Positions 23,193-35,814 of a stretch of DNA of 64,000 nucleotides are shown here, piece after piece; positions within the stretch are counted from its first letter, which is position 1, and each line of letters starts with the position of its first letter. The DNA is taken from the NCBI RefSeq assembly GCF_030272615.1, contig NC_081409.1, forward strand, positions 532,932,291 to 532,996,290, in the 5' to 3' direction. The position numbers were made by a program, and so were the translations under genes. This DNA is from Cryptomeria japonica (Eukaryota > Streptophyta > Pinopsida > Cupressales > Cupressaceae). Below the pieces are notes generated by a model that saw only the letters and a list, made by a program, of their open reading frames with translations, did no database searches and was not told the origin of the DNA.

Positions 23193-26100
23193 ATGTTGCA
23201 AACACTGGGATCTCTGGTGTCGCGTGTGCCCTCTCTTTTGGTGTGAGGTGTATCGACCTTATGTGTATGCGTGTCCTCCTTTTGTATGTGATTGATTGAG
23301 CAGACCTTAACTTGTGTGTAACGTGTGTGTGTTCACATCTTGTTTTCACCTTCTTGATGTTGGTGTTTGAGTGTTTATATGTGCATTGTTTGCTTATTGA
23401 TGTTTGGGTCTACGATTACTCTTATTCTGAAAGAGAGTCGTATGTACCTTCCTTTTTGAGTGTTGTACTCTATAGACTAATCCATTTGGGTTGGTCAGTG
23501 CTTGTCTTGAATCTGAAAGTGTGAATTGTGTTTGTTTAAGATTATGATCTAGCTTAGTGTTGTCCACTTGAAGGACTAATATGGCAATTATTGAATGCTT
23601 ATTTTGTAGAAAATTAAATGATCATCACCAGTCCTCTCTCTCTCTCTCTGGAAATTAAAATGATTAGGATATGTGTAATTATCTTTGATTCGAGTTTTCT
23701 TGTTTGCGAGAGAGAAAAGGGTGTGATTTCTTGAACCCTTGTGTGAGCCTTATGATGCTTATGTTTTAGATTATTAAAGGGCTATGGGTTTAAAAATTTA
23801 TTTTGGTTATTGGGAGAAAACGGTATGTGTGCAATTAAAGTATTCTCCATCTGTGTTTTGTAGGAGTAACATAATTAAATTCTATCTTAGTAAGGTGCAT
23901 TACTATGCGAATACTTGAATTATATGAAACTGCTTGGTTTGTAGAAGAAGTATTAAAAGGAGCATGTTATTGTAGCTTCGAGAGAGTATTAATGTGTTCC
24001 TCGAAAGATTGTTTTATGTGTTTCATTAAACCAGTTTGATTGAAGATTTATTTTAGCAAATGCTCCATTGAACTTGCTTTTGGGTATATGTAATTACCTT
24101 AATGTGTTTAGAATGTGCGAATGAAAAGCTTGGTTGATGTGTATGCATTAATATGTTTTATTTGGCTGATAGCTCCTTGCTTACCTTTTTATCATAATTT
24201 GATTTTAATAATAGGTTGCAAATTATGGCATGTGTCTGTATTGTATTAAATAGTGAGTGTTGTCAAGAGGTCTGGTATTATCGAAAGGATTGCCTGTTTT
24301 GATCTCTATTGGTTGGAAAACTAGATCCTCCTGTTACAACCGTAATTATTGGAAATGTTTTGTTATGCTGATTGTCATTCTTCTAACGGTAGCGAAATGA
24401 AAACCATGTAATTGAAATGATAGGCTTATAGTGAGAAATTTTATATTATAGTGTGATCTTGTTTGATCTTGCATTTTTTTGTAGGAAATAGTTTGGTTAT
24501 CAACTCTCTTTCCCTTCTTTGTGCCTAATCATAAGATTTTTAGAAATGGTATTAAAGAATGCATTGATTTAAATAGAATGTTTATAAAACATGTAAAATG
24601 TACTACTGCATTTTGGCTTCATATTGAAAGATGAAAGTCCTCTTTGAGAAAAGAGTTTGCATAGCTAAGTAATTTAGTTATGAATGCTTAGTAAAATTTG
24701 ATAAAGATATACGAATGATTTTATTTCCTTATGTAACTGTGAATTGTTAATGATTTCAGTACTTGTATCTAGAGTAAACTTGATTCAATTATTTATGTAG
24801 AAAGCATAATTAAAGTCTTCTTCGTATAGATGTTAGCGTACTGAAAAGTACTCCCCATAAATGTGACTAAACCAGTACTGGTGTTTTTGTGTGTATTGTA
24901 AGAAACCAGTGCTTACTATATGTGCCCATGGATTGGTGAAGTATTCAACCATGGAGGATATGTTGCTTATGAGTATGGGAAACCATACTATTTATGTGAT
25001 GTTGCTTATTTGTTTCCCTATTGAGTACCAAACCTCAGGTAGTGGATAACTCAGTATGTTAAGGGGTAGTATTCGAAGTAACCGTTCCTTGAATAGTATG
25101 GATTGGCGTACGAGTAATGTCGGTGCAAAGCGACTTTAGCCTCTCTACTTCGAGGAATGATATAGTTATACTATTAAACTGTATCAAGGGTGTACTCAAT
25201 ACTTTCCTGTTTGATGAATCTATTTATAGGTTTATATGTGTCAGCCTATTCCTCTCCTTTATTTGAGCTTATGGATGGTGATTCTCGTGTTTAGCGATGG
25301 TGTGTTTTGGAGGATCCTTTGACTTGTCTTCATGAAAGGTAGGTTTATTCACATGTGCTGCCAGTTAGTATGTGTTGGTGGGCATGTGGGTGGACCCTAG
25401 TCATGTATACCTCTAACTTATGACGAGTATCCTTCTAGATACGTCGCTATGCGGGATGTGACCTACGCGTGCTTTTTTCGTGAGGTACACTACCATGCGA
25501 GATACGCCCATTGCGTGTTTTCTCCGCTTGGGGTATCGCCATGCCACGTGACGATGTGATGCAGGGTGATGTCGAGGTGCACACCACCATGCCATGTGGG
25601 TAGTGTGACTATGTCGCACCACATGATGAGCTACTGCAATAGCTAGTTAGTTGTTCCTTCCTTCCTTGTTGGTGGCTAGATGCTAGTCACATAGTGATGT
25701 TATGTGCAGTTGTGATATTCTTATTATTTCTTTGGGGACCAACAATTTATTTTACTTTGACTTTGAAGGTTTAGCCACGATCTTGTGATCTTTTGCAGTT
25801 TTGATTTGGTGTTGCAATTCTGGATTATTTTCTTGCCTTACTGTTGGAATTGATGATTTATTATCTTTATTCATCTATACTTTGGTGGCTAAACTGGTTT
25901 ATCCTTATTGTTTTCATATGATGGTCTTGTGTTGAACTGTGGAATTCCTCTCCAAAGACGTATGATACAGATTTGGTAGAGTGTGTGCGAGGAAGTGGTC
26001 GTAAGGAACCTTGAGGATGGGGGTATGTGAGGCTGTGTTGCAGCTAGTATCCACTACCTAGCTATGTGTGGTGACTATCTCTTGGAGGCTAACCACCTTA

Positions 26101-26867
26101 CTCAACAAGGGATATTCACAAAGGTCTTGTATGGAAGGTAGCACCGCTATGGTGTGCCTAGCACCATTGAGCCTTGAGTGAGATATTGGATTTTTATGAT
26201 CATATTGTTGTTCTAAGATTAGGCATAGAGATGCTGATCGTGCATGTTATTTTTGACCGAGCATTAGACATGCTCACATGTGGCCTTTTGAGTTATGCAT
26301 TCCAGTTATGTGGATGGTTATTATTTGTATCATGGAGTAAATTGTGTTAACTTGTCACTATGTTATGGGACATAGTCTTTGGAAAGGTTTTCTTATGCCT
26401 GGCAAGTGTAATCAATTGAGTTATTTTGTTTCTCTTATTTATTGGAAGTTAATTTGGTTGTAGAAATTGATATTTAAGCTAGTTCTATGCGATAAAGTTT
26501 ATGAAAAAGATGGATTGGTAAAGGAAATTGATTTTGATGGCATGTTTTCTTGTCATGTTTGATAGATGATTATGGTAATTGTTGTTTACCTTTTTGTAAA
26601 GCTTTAATTTGGTGTAATGAAAGGGAGAAAATTCTTGTTTCTCTGCTATGATTGTGGATAATTCCTGGAATATTTTAAGGAATGTATGGATTTAGATGTA
26701 TCTTGCCAATGGGTAATGGCATTTGTAGAGGATTTAGCAGTAATATTTCATTTGATTATGGAAAGATTTCTATGTGCAATTTGATATTTGTTGAATGAGT
26801 TTAAGGGCTGATGCATACGACATGTTCTCCATCTAGCCTTACGACTTCCAAGAGTAAGTCGAAACCT

Positions 26868-26878
26868 AGGGGGGAGAA
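26868..26878 (+). promoter_or_regulatory. Polypurine tract before D LTR 3
   Basis: An AGGGGGGAGAA run abuts the TGTAGTACC start of LTR 3. Confidence 0.85.
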
Positions 26879-29800
26879 TGTAGTACCCCTGCCTTAATCA
26901 ATTTCTAATCTTGGTTAGTTTATCTTAATACAATGATTATAGTCAGATGTTTGATTTAATGCATAGCTGTTGATGTGGTTTTCACACTAGTTGTATGCAA
27001 GTTGTTTAGTGTTCCTATTTCATGGTATTAATATCGGGCTAACGATTTTATTAAGTTTATATATGTATGCATGTATGACTCTTGGTTGCAGGAGATTTCA
27101 GGTACAACGCCGCATGAGTGCGAGGTTCATCTTCACCTGGAATTGCAGGTTTGAGTGTACCTCTTTTATCCTTAGAGTTGGATTAGGTGGTCGTAAGACC
27201 CTAGTTGACCATAGTCGTGCTCAAGTGAACATCGTCAGTCGTCGTCAGTATTCCCTTTTTTCTTTGGGTTTGCGAGTCGTCTGTCTGGTTGACTTTCTTG
27301 GTTTGCGTGCTTGGTGTGAATGGTTAAATTGATTAATTAGTCCTTAGTAATTATTTGATTAAATATGTGTTTGTGCATTAAAGATTATGGACTAAATTAA
27401 TTGGGATTTCTTTATGCGATTATCGTTGATATTGGATTGCTTGTCTTAAATTGGGATTAAGTTAAATTAAATGGTTGATTTTGAATATTAAATGCATTTT
27501 GTATATGCTGTTGAAAAAGAAAGATTTAAATTTAATTGTAATAGAATTAATTTAATCCTTTGGCATTTTCAAAATGGAAAGGTTAAATTGAATTAATTGA
27601 GAAAATCATTTTTTAATTTGAAAGGCAAGTTTAATCTATTGATATAGTTTAAAAGAATCATTTTTGTGAATTATTTTAAATAAAAATTTTAATTCCAAAA
27701 AATGAAATTTTGGTCAACTCTTTCTTATAACCTAGACTTTTGGAAAATATGGAGGATGGATTTTTTTGTTGGAAAATATTTTTGGGAAAACATTTTGGAT
27801 GAAAATTTGGGGGTTTTGGAGGAGGAGAAATTTCTTGAGCCTGCAGGTTGGGCTCCTCACTAAATCTTTTCCAGGATTGCTATAAGAGGTAAGATTCTGG
27901 TTTATATTTTGGTTCTTTGTTTATCAGAAATTGTTTTGGATTTTGAAGAAATCTGTTTGTGGAGATTAAAAATAAATAAAAATCTCAGCTATTGGGGAAA
28001 AATGAAACAGTTGTGATTGTAATGCCAATCCAATCCCTTCTTGTTCTATTTCCATTTCAAGTCTAGATTATGGTTGTTCTGGTTGTTTTCTTAAAATTCA
28101 AAAATAATCTTGAGATTGGCTGTCTTCAATGAAATTTGTTAAAATTCTAAGTTAATGCTTTCACATTCAAGTTTTAATCTGAGATATTTGCCTGCTCTTG
28201 GATATATGAATGTTAATCAATCTTATTTGGCCAATATGCTGTTGGTTTTGGAGAAATTCTCCCCTTTCCTGATCTGGGTATATTAAAATTGCAAATGGGA
28301 GAATAAAAATAAAAATAAATTATTTATTTCAGTCTCTGTGAGACTGTGTTTTTTTTTTGCTGGGTATGAAATTCTCTTCTAACAGCAAATTTTTAAAAAT
28401 ATAAAATATTATTATAAAAAAAAAAATTTAACGCATTGCGTTGTTTTTGTATGGCGGTTTTTGGAAGGGACGACAAATGCCAAGGCCCTCGATCCATGTT
28501 TGGGGAGAGCCAAGGCTTCCCCAACCATGGGGAGAGGCTTGCGGTGAGGCCATGCCATGCTCTCCACGCAGCCTAGGTTGGGTGGAGACCACGTCATGGT
28601 CTCCCCAGCCCTTCCTGTGGGGAAAGGGAGGCCCGCGTGGGAGAAGCCCACGTGGCCCCCACGTGGGTCTGCCCTTGGGGTTTTAAAAATAAAGTATTTC
28701 ATTTTTTTTTATTATTATTTTTTAATTAAAAAAAATAAATAAATTTATTAAATTAATTTTTTTTTTTTTAAAATAAAGTTTTCAATTATTTATTAATTAT
28801 TTTATATATATTATGAATGGGAATTAATATATATATATAAACTAATCGATATTTAATTTGAGATTTGTGCAATGCATTACTTATTAGTAAAATATATTTT
28901 ATTAATAAAGATTAATAATTATATATTAACTAATAATTAACTGGTTTATTGTGCACTATTAGTTATTAATTGTGTATATTTTATTTATCGTGGATTAATA
29001 AATATACTCATTAATTAACAGTTAATTTTGGATTCTTTTATACGTGCGTAAGGAAGTAATATTTGGATTTTGGAAATGAAGATCTACTTTTGGATTCCCT
29101 TATATATTTATATTTTCGGGATCCGTATAGTGCATCTGGGCTTGGAAAATATGAAACTGTAGAGGTTGGTTTTGAACCAGTACGTCAGTGATGTTTTAAT
29201 TGAAGATTAAACATCTTAATTAGTTAGTTAATGGTTGTTTAGATTATATTCTTGTGAAATTGGTTAAAGAACTCGTTATGGTGTATTTTTGCATGTTCGA
29301 TGCAATGAACATCAGTGAGTTAGAAAACCAAGAACAACCTATACCTAGATGAGGTAGATAACTACAATCTAATATAGATCAATTTAGAAAACTTGATCAA
29401 CTTTTAATGTTTAAATCAATTTGGTAAAAGATTGTATCTGCTGAATATTACCTATGCGAGTTTAATTCTTGTATTCGCTTTTGCTTATGTAATGGCAAGT
29501 CGTGCTTGTTTGATAGGACCCTGTCGTATGGATTGATTTGGGGCACCTATATCAGTCCTCGGTCCCGAGTTGACTGTTGTATTGTGGTGGTGTCATAGTT
29601 GGTCATATCCTTTGTGTGGGTGTCGAATGATGATTCGTGTTTGACCAGATGGTTGTTCCCTCCTTCTTGAACTCCATTCGTCTGACCATGTGTATTCCTT
29701 GGTTTTTGAGTTCGTCTGAGTATAGTCTAGTGTCGTATGGGAAAGTGGCTTTCGATTGAGGGCTGCGCCCAAAGTGGTTGTTGGGTAACCCATCGAAAGT

Positions 29801-31154
29801 GAGTCTAATAAGTGATAACCTAACAGTAGATTAGAATGTAATCTCTAAGTAAGATAAAATTTGCCTCACACATGGGACGAGTGCTACCATAGACTCGACA
29901 TGCTGTGAGAAGGCCTGAAATGGCAAACCATCATCCTTGTCTTCACAAAAGGATGTTGTGGTCCACATGAGGCTTGGATGAGCCAGAAGCTTGGATTAGG
30001 TTGCCAGGGTAACCCAGTGTATGGGGCCGGAACCTATGAAGACTTGCCATGATAACCATACCAGGCTGTGTGATGACACTTGTCCCTACGTTTGCTAGTG
30101 TGTTGTCGTTTTGTCCTGTTAGGAGCACTTTTGTGGTTCGCCCTATTGTCTTTACCCTTGTGAGTACCTGGTTTCATGTTAGACCTTGGGTGGTGATGAC
30201 TCAGTTTTTTGGATGCTCCAATGGACCTTTGTATTAGCTTTGATTATGTTCAGCTAGATCCTTTTCTTTTCAGGGATCGATTATGTATTAATTAACCGAT
30301 GTGGTCATTTGTATATTGTTTATATTTCACCTTGATGGCAGGATTGTAATGGTGTAACCTGTTGTATTCCTAACTTTATTATTTATCAGAGGGGTCTTGC
30401 AGTTGAGCAGACCCGGAGATGTAGCCCTTTAGGGGTGAGCTCTGAGATAATTATGGTGTTATGTGATGTTATTCTCTTATGTTTCCCTTATTCAATTTAT
30501 CGTGTATGAATAGCTTATGTTAGAATGTATAAGTGGATAAGATGGAATTAACTTTAAATGCTTATATGCAGTCCTTTCTTGAATGCCATTTTGATCGAAT
30601 GCATAAGTGGTTTAGATGAGATTTATCGTAGATGCATGTATGCAATTGTCTTTTAAAATGCAATAGATTGGAATATGAAAGAATTTAACTTAGAGTAATG
30701 GAATATATTCAGTTGTTGTTAAGGAAATTAAGTATGCTTGAAAAGATCTTATATGTTTGTGATGAAATTCTAGTGTGTTAGAATATTAGATGCAGGGCTT
30801 GTATTTTTAATGAAAAGCTTGAATGAAGATTATGAATAGATCTTAATGGATGAATCTTTGCTTGTGATTTATATTTCCATCTTTTGAAAGAAATTATCCT
30901 GATTAAGAATTATCTCGTTATTAAGATAATCAGCTTATTGGATTAATTGTGTGAGTTAAGTGAATTGTGAAATCTAAGTAATCTCGTTGGGAAACTCTTT
31001 AGGTGTTAGTTGATGTCTTCCGCTATGTAATCTGAATCTTTGTTATCTTGTAGTATCTTATATTGGTGTAACTTTAAAAATAAAATAAAAAATTATTGCA
31101 CTCTATTCTTGTGTTTTGGCTTATCCCTTCAGGGTTTCCTGGCGGGGCATTACA
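26879..31154 (+). repeat. Element D LTR 3
   Basis: This 4276-bp LTR starts TGTAGTACC and ends GGCATTACA. It has the intact A-insertion target (GGTTGTTTTC at about 28081). The GC-rich island is at about 28465-28680, with the G-box palindrome at 28647-28667. The right end abuts the TGAAG duplication. Confidence 0.9.
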
Positions 31155-31159
31155 TGAAG
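31155..31159. repeat. Target site duplication of element D, right copy
   Basis: TGAAG directly follows the terminal ATTACA of the third LTR. It differs at one base from TGGAG at 3045-3049. Confidence 0.6.
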
Positions 31160-31322
31160 ATTGCAATTGATCAATAATATCTTTATTGAATTTCCATGTG
31201 GGAGGGACTTCTGCTATTTTGGATTTTTTAAATGTGGACCTGGATCCCTTAGCACTTCTCTTCCTTCCTAATGAACTTGAATCCTCCATGTCACATGAAT
31301 AATTGTGAGCAATAATTCTCAT
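31155..31322 (-). pseudogene. Unidentified decayed ORF, 5' part (interrupted by element D)
   Basis: This minus-strand frame opens with ATG at 31322-31320, four codons after an upstream in-frame stop. The N-terminus is Ser/Lys/Arg-rich, with two possible starts (MRIIAHN and MEDSSSLGRK). It runs directly into the right end of element D. When the 28.1-kb insertion and one copy of the 5-bp duplication are ignored, the phase continues into the frame at 3049-2550. This part and that one are therefore halves of one gene that existed before D inserted. The basic N-terminus could bind nucleic acid, but this is only a guess from composition. Confidence 0.45.
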
Positions 31323-32296
31323 CTTATGTGTTTTTCACTAGGATGCAATCTGAACTTGTTTCTTAATTCGCCTCGTGTGAGCCATCAATCTACTCAGTCG
31401 TAAGCATTAAATACATGATACATTGGTTTTAGTTTTGAATTAAATCTATAATGGCTCATTGGTATATGATTTTCTGATGAATTACTCCCTTGGCGCCACC
31501 AAAAATATTTCATTCCTTAAGCCACTTTGTTGTTCATTGGCATGTGTCTTCCCAATGCTTTTATCGAGTATCGACATAACCTTGAATAGATTCTTCTGAA
31601 AGTCATTTTTTCTCCAATCAACCTCCTCCTTTATTATTTCTATCAGGTATTAAGATAGCTTGAAATGATACATCTTGATCTCTTTAAGTTATGCCGATGA
31701 CTAATATCTTTCTTCCTGTCGGTGTAGGTCTTACTGATAGCCTTATCGGCTATCGTCAAAATTTTAAATCACATGTACTGATTGTGAATGCTTTTTCGAT
31801 GATGCTTCAGTAGTTACCATGTTGGTGTATATCTTCCCGATGTGCCTATCGGGTATCGGGATAACTCCTACCCCCTTCTTGTGATAGTTAGTTACTTCCC
31901 CAATGAAATTTTTCTTTGCTAAGGTGATTTCTTTGGGGTAAGCTACACCTATGATTTAATCTACTTTTCTCTATAAAATGTGCTCCCTTTAGTGAAATAC
32001 ACATGTTTATTATTTTTTATATAAATTGAACAAAAACTCTCAAAAGCTCAACCTCTGAGATATTGCATAGATTTTGCTTCTTTGGCTAAATTTGTCAAAG
32101 TGAAAGCCTTATCTTACTCAGTGCCACCCACTAATTTCCCAGTAGATGGTTGACTCTCTAGAGATAGATCATAGATGGATGGGAATTGATGTTGTAGGAT
32201 GATTCTTGCACATAAAACTTGAGTATTAACTATTCTCATGATAAAAAATACTTATTGAAAAGCATAAGAAAATAGTATCTCAATAGCATAAATAAT
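31160..32296. other. Unassigned intergenic sequence
   Basis: Apart from the first 160 bases, which belong to the unknown minus-strand ORF, I see no gene here. Two related phrases, CTTCCCAATGC...ATCGAGTATCG (about 31549) and CTTCCCGATGTG...ATCGGGTATCG (about 31831), suggest an old degenerate repeat. The right part leads directly into the copia fragment and may be its decayed gag region. Confidence 0.4.
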
Positions 32297-33525
32297 GTGA
32301 AAAATTATGTGCTAACAGAAGGTATTATAGATGAAGAATTAGAGGGAGATGAAGTTGTATTCCTTGCCATCAAGGAAGATGGACCTGTACCTATTGATTC
32401 CACTAGCTGTACTATTGAGGAGAAAGCTTTAGCTGCTAAAGTTGAAGAGAAAGATGAATGGGTAATTGATAGTGGTTGTTCACATCATATGACTGGTGAT
32501 AAAAAAAAAATTGTGAGTATGGAAAGGTATGATGGTGGAATAGTTAGATTTGGAGATGACAAAGCCTGTGTGATCCATGGGAGAGGTTCTATGTCTTTTG
32601 ATGGTAAGCATAAAAATGATGATGCCTTTTATGTTGAAGGCTTGAAGTATAATATTTTGAGTGTTGGACAGATGGTTGATAAAGGTTATGATCTACAATT
32701 CAAGCATGGAAAATGCAAGATCTTAAATGCCTCCGGTATAGAGATTGCATCTGGAACTAAGACTGAAGGTAACATTTTTCATTTGATTGCTGGTGAGAAA
32801 AGTAGTTTGATTGCTTAGATAGGTGAAAGTTGGTTGTGGCATAGGAGAATGTGTCCTATAAATTTTGATTCAATGATCAAGATCAGTTCTACACTTGTTA
32901 TAGATCTCCCTAAGATTGTTAAGCCTACTAATTTGGTGTGCAAGGAATGTTAGCTAGGTAAGCAAACAAGGATTTATTTCAAAAGAAAATAGTATACATC
33001 TAATGGACTGCTAGATCTTGTGCCTATTGACCTATGTGGACCTACAAATGTTAGAAGTGTGTAGGGTGATACATATTTTATGCTACTAATTGATGATTAT
33101 TGTAAGATGACGTGGGTTGTCTTTTTGAAGGAGAAATGAGAACTGTTGGACAAATTCAAGATATTCAAATATAAGGTGAAGTGTCTGAGATCTGATAGAG
33201 GTGGAGAATTTTGTTTTGGTTAGTTCAATTCATTTTGTGAAAAGAATGGGATTAGAAGACAATTATTTGCTCCTATAACCCCTTTGTAGAATGGAGTTGT
33301 TGAAAGGAAGAACATAACTATCTTGGATGCTACAAGGACTATGCTAATTGAAGGTAATATTCTGAAGATCTACTAGAGAGAAGCCATTAGCACTATTGTT
33401 TACACATTCAACAGAGTTCAAATCAAAGGTGATATCAGTAAGACCCCTTATGAGCTATGGTCTGGTCATGTTCCTATTGTGAGATATTTTAGATTATTTG
33501 GTAGCAAATGTTATATCAAGAGAGT
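32297..33525 (+). pseudogene. Ty1/copia pol fragment: protease, pre-integrase, integrase core
   Basis: The frame 32297-32818 contains the copia protease signature WVIDSGCSHHMTGD, followed by a domain ending in GNIFHL. In the same frame past TAG, SWLWHRRMCP is the GAG-pre-integrase region and LVCKEC the end of the HHCC zinc finger. The integrase core follows: D in VPIDLCGP, D in LRSDRGGEF, E in NGVVERKN. Several in-frame stops are present, and a short stretch between KFKIFK and KCLRSDRGGEF seems deleted. The frame breaks near YIKR at about 33520, where LTR-like sequence begins. RT and RNase H are missing. This is a dead Ty1/copia relic. Confidence 0.88.
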
Positions 33526-33777
33526 TTTGGAACACAATAGACCATTGGGAGGGGGGCAAATCAGTGGTGATCAATAAAATTTTTTACCTTCTAAAATATC
33601 TAAGCATTAATAACATCAATCACAAGAGTATGAGAAATTATATCAAACAGATGAGCACATGTACATTAGAGGCATCCCATAACACATGAATGCACGAGGA
33701 AAACCCATGGTTGGGAAATACTACTAGAGTATACTGCTCCAATTCATCCTCATAGGTAAAACTTGTTACGATATTTA
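33526..33777 (-). repeat. Probable copia LTR-like remnant
   Basis: After the copia frame ends, the sequence reads CCATTGGGAGGGGGG, then AAATCAG, and later CATAACACATG...GGAAAACCC. The same order of words opens the copia LTRs at 41966 and 63371, so this is probably a degraded minus-strand LTR of a related family. The right limit is not visible. Confidence 0.4.
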
Positions 33778-33913
33778 GGGCACCAACCCAAGGAGCACCA
33801 ACCCCTACAATTTATGGGCACCAACCCAAAGGAGCACCAACCCCTAGCTTTATGGCTACAAGCCAAAGGAGCACCAACCCCTAGCTCTGAGCACCAACTC
33901 AAAGATTACAATG
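33778..33913. repeat. Minisatellite, 38-bp unit, about 3.5 copies
   Basis: Units start at 33778, 33816 and 33854, with a partial unit at 33891. Each has GCACCAACCC- and AAGGAGCACCAACCCCTA-like words. Similarity decays from left to right. No coding role is evident. Confidence 0.85.
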
Positions 33914-35814
33914 AAGATATATTGAATACAGATAAAGTACCTTGTTGCAAATGAAGTTTTGCAACACCTAGCTAATCTGCTTTTGAGATTGATTGGCTCT
34001 CTTCTACGCTTGGGTCTTTACGCTTCAATCTTAATTCTCTACCTTCTATTTGTCTCTACCTTTGTTCTCCACTCTCTTTTCTTTGTCTACTTTGGTCTCC
34101 TACTGCTCTTTCTACCTTTTCTCAATCTCTTGTTGCTTCTGGTTGTCTTGGCTCTTCGCACTCTGATCATTGCTCTCTATCTCTAATCTTTCCTTCTTTG
34201 GTTTTTCTCTTTGTCTTCTCTACTATGTCTCTCTATGTTCTCACCCTACAACCACATTGAATCCACACTTTGTTTTGTCCTACTACTACACCCTATGTCT
34301 CTAGTTCCTAAACTTCTTTCACAACTCTAATTTTGCTCTATATTCTTGGTGAAAACCTCCTTTTCTGATTAGCATCTCCACACACATAGAAATCTATATT
34401 ATATTACAAATCTCTGCTAGCTGATATCTTCTTGACATACTGCACTATTTTTCCTTATTATCATTATACCATGATCTATACAAGTTTCTATACAACATGC
34501 AATTCATTCATACAGTCAGTCTAGTTGGCAAATCAAGTTCCCAGACTTGCCAACCAGTGTTCATGATCAACTTTGATTCTAATATGTCGATCTGCTAGAT
34601 TCAAGCTTCACTGTTGGCATCATGGTGGTTTCACGTGCCAAATCATCAACCAATTTTGCCACATTTTCACACAACCCTTCCAACTCAGCTGGCTCATAGC
34701 TATACATTCTCTGCATGGTCATCTCTATATCTTCCCATAAGATCTTCTACCTCTATCTTCTCTACTACCTATCCACACATCTCTCCCATCTAAACTACCT
34801 CAACTACCATTGTCAAATCCCATTAAATGCTTCTTCATTCAGTAAACTTTGTATCTGTAAGATTTTATTTTCTATCTTGAATATGATCTCAGACTAGCCG
34901 CTTACATTCAATGTGTTCCATCTGTCTTCAGGTTGCATTGTAAAAAGATTACTAAAATTAGTAATCTCAATCTTTCTAACAGATCTGATCCAACCTCTGT
35001 TGATCACCTCAAACCCATCAATCAACTATTACAGATCCACCATTAATTCATTCTTTGTCTTATGCCAGCCTTTGCATTGATTGGGTTGACCAAGTGCCAT
35101 ACTCAAGTCCACCATCACCAACTTGTGCAAATTTGATTTATTCTATGACCTCTAGAAACCACATGTCCTCATTATCACCATCCAAGTCACTCTATCAGTT
35201 CTAATCAGCATCCTTGTGGACAATCAGGCAACTCAGACCAGTCAAACTTCATGCTATGACTAACCTTCAAGTTATGCAAACACATTGCACTTATTGGGTA
35301 TGTAATTGAATACTTATGCCGATCAATTCTGTCAATTGAATTTTTCTACTCTCATATTCATCGCCATAGTAATCTCGATGTTGATTTCTCAAGGCTCCAT
35401 TGGTTTAGCTTTAACTATTGGGTTAACATTTTATCTATGTTCCGCCTTCACAACATATCCCAATCACCTTGTGGTGTCTTTTGTTCTTTTCATTGGCATG
35501 AGTTACTCTGATAAGAAACCTCACCTTTTATATCTCTTATTGCCATAAGGTATCTTGAAGCACAATCTCTAGGTTGATACACCTTACCGGCATAAGTTAC
35601 CATGAACTAGAAGACTACGACCCAAATAATCACTCATCAGGATGACCACAACTATCAACACAAAGAAAATATGTTAGATCGACAGAACAAGTTATACCAA
35701 TGCCACACTGTCAACCTCCCTTTATCAACATAGCTATCCCGCAAGCTCAACTCTGTGGTAACAAACTTCATTGGCATAAGGTATCCCAAATTTCATACCC
35801 ATATGAATAGTTAA
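33914..35814. other. Unassigned pyrimidine-rich sequence
   Basis: About 1.9 kb rich in CT runs on the plus strand, with short hydrophobic open frames typical of such composition. Phrases such as TTGGCATAAGGTATC recur (about 35548 and 35771), hinting at old LTR sequence in minus orientation. I see no gene or clear boundary before element C starts at 35815. Confidence 0.45.

Larger units (their letters stand above)
23177..26878 (+). mobile_element. Element D internal domain 2 (non-coding)
   Basis: This 3702-bp domain is a near copy of internal domain 1. The PBS TGGTATCAGAGCC at 23179 is intact here. A purine tract of G and A residues ends at 26878. No coding domain was found in any frame. Confidence 0.82.
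3050..31154 (+). mobile_element. Element D: tandem LARD-like LTR retrotransposon (LTR-int-LTR-int-LTR)
   Basis: Three near-identical LTRs begin TGTAGTACCCCTGCC at 3050, 18916 and 26879 and end in CATTACA or TTTTACA at 15215, 23176 and 31154. Each of the first two is followed by a primer-binding site, and the second and third are preceded by a purine tract. LTR length is about 4.27 kb once element A is removed, and the internal domains are 3700 and 3702 bp. No gag, protease, RT, RNase H or integrase can be found in the internal domains. These dimensions match the LARD class known from grasses. The outer flanks are TGGAG (3045-3049) and TGAAG (31155-31159), a target duplication with one mismatch, so the whole array behaves as one insertion later expanded by LTR-LTR recombination. 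Confidence 0.88.

Noticed and set aside
33959-34186. Leucine-rich hydrophobic 75-codon frame suggesting a membrane protein
   Set aside because: It results from CT-rich low-complexity DNA. No homologous feature, start context or partner gene.
35306-35548. 80-codon frame with membrane-like segments
   Set aside because: Pyrimidine-rich composition again, isolated in decayed repeat sequence, no recognisable motif.
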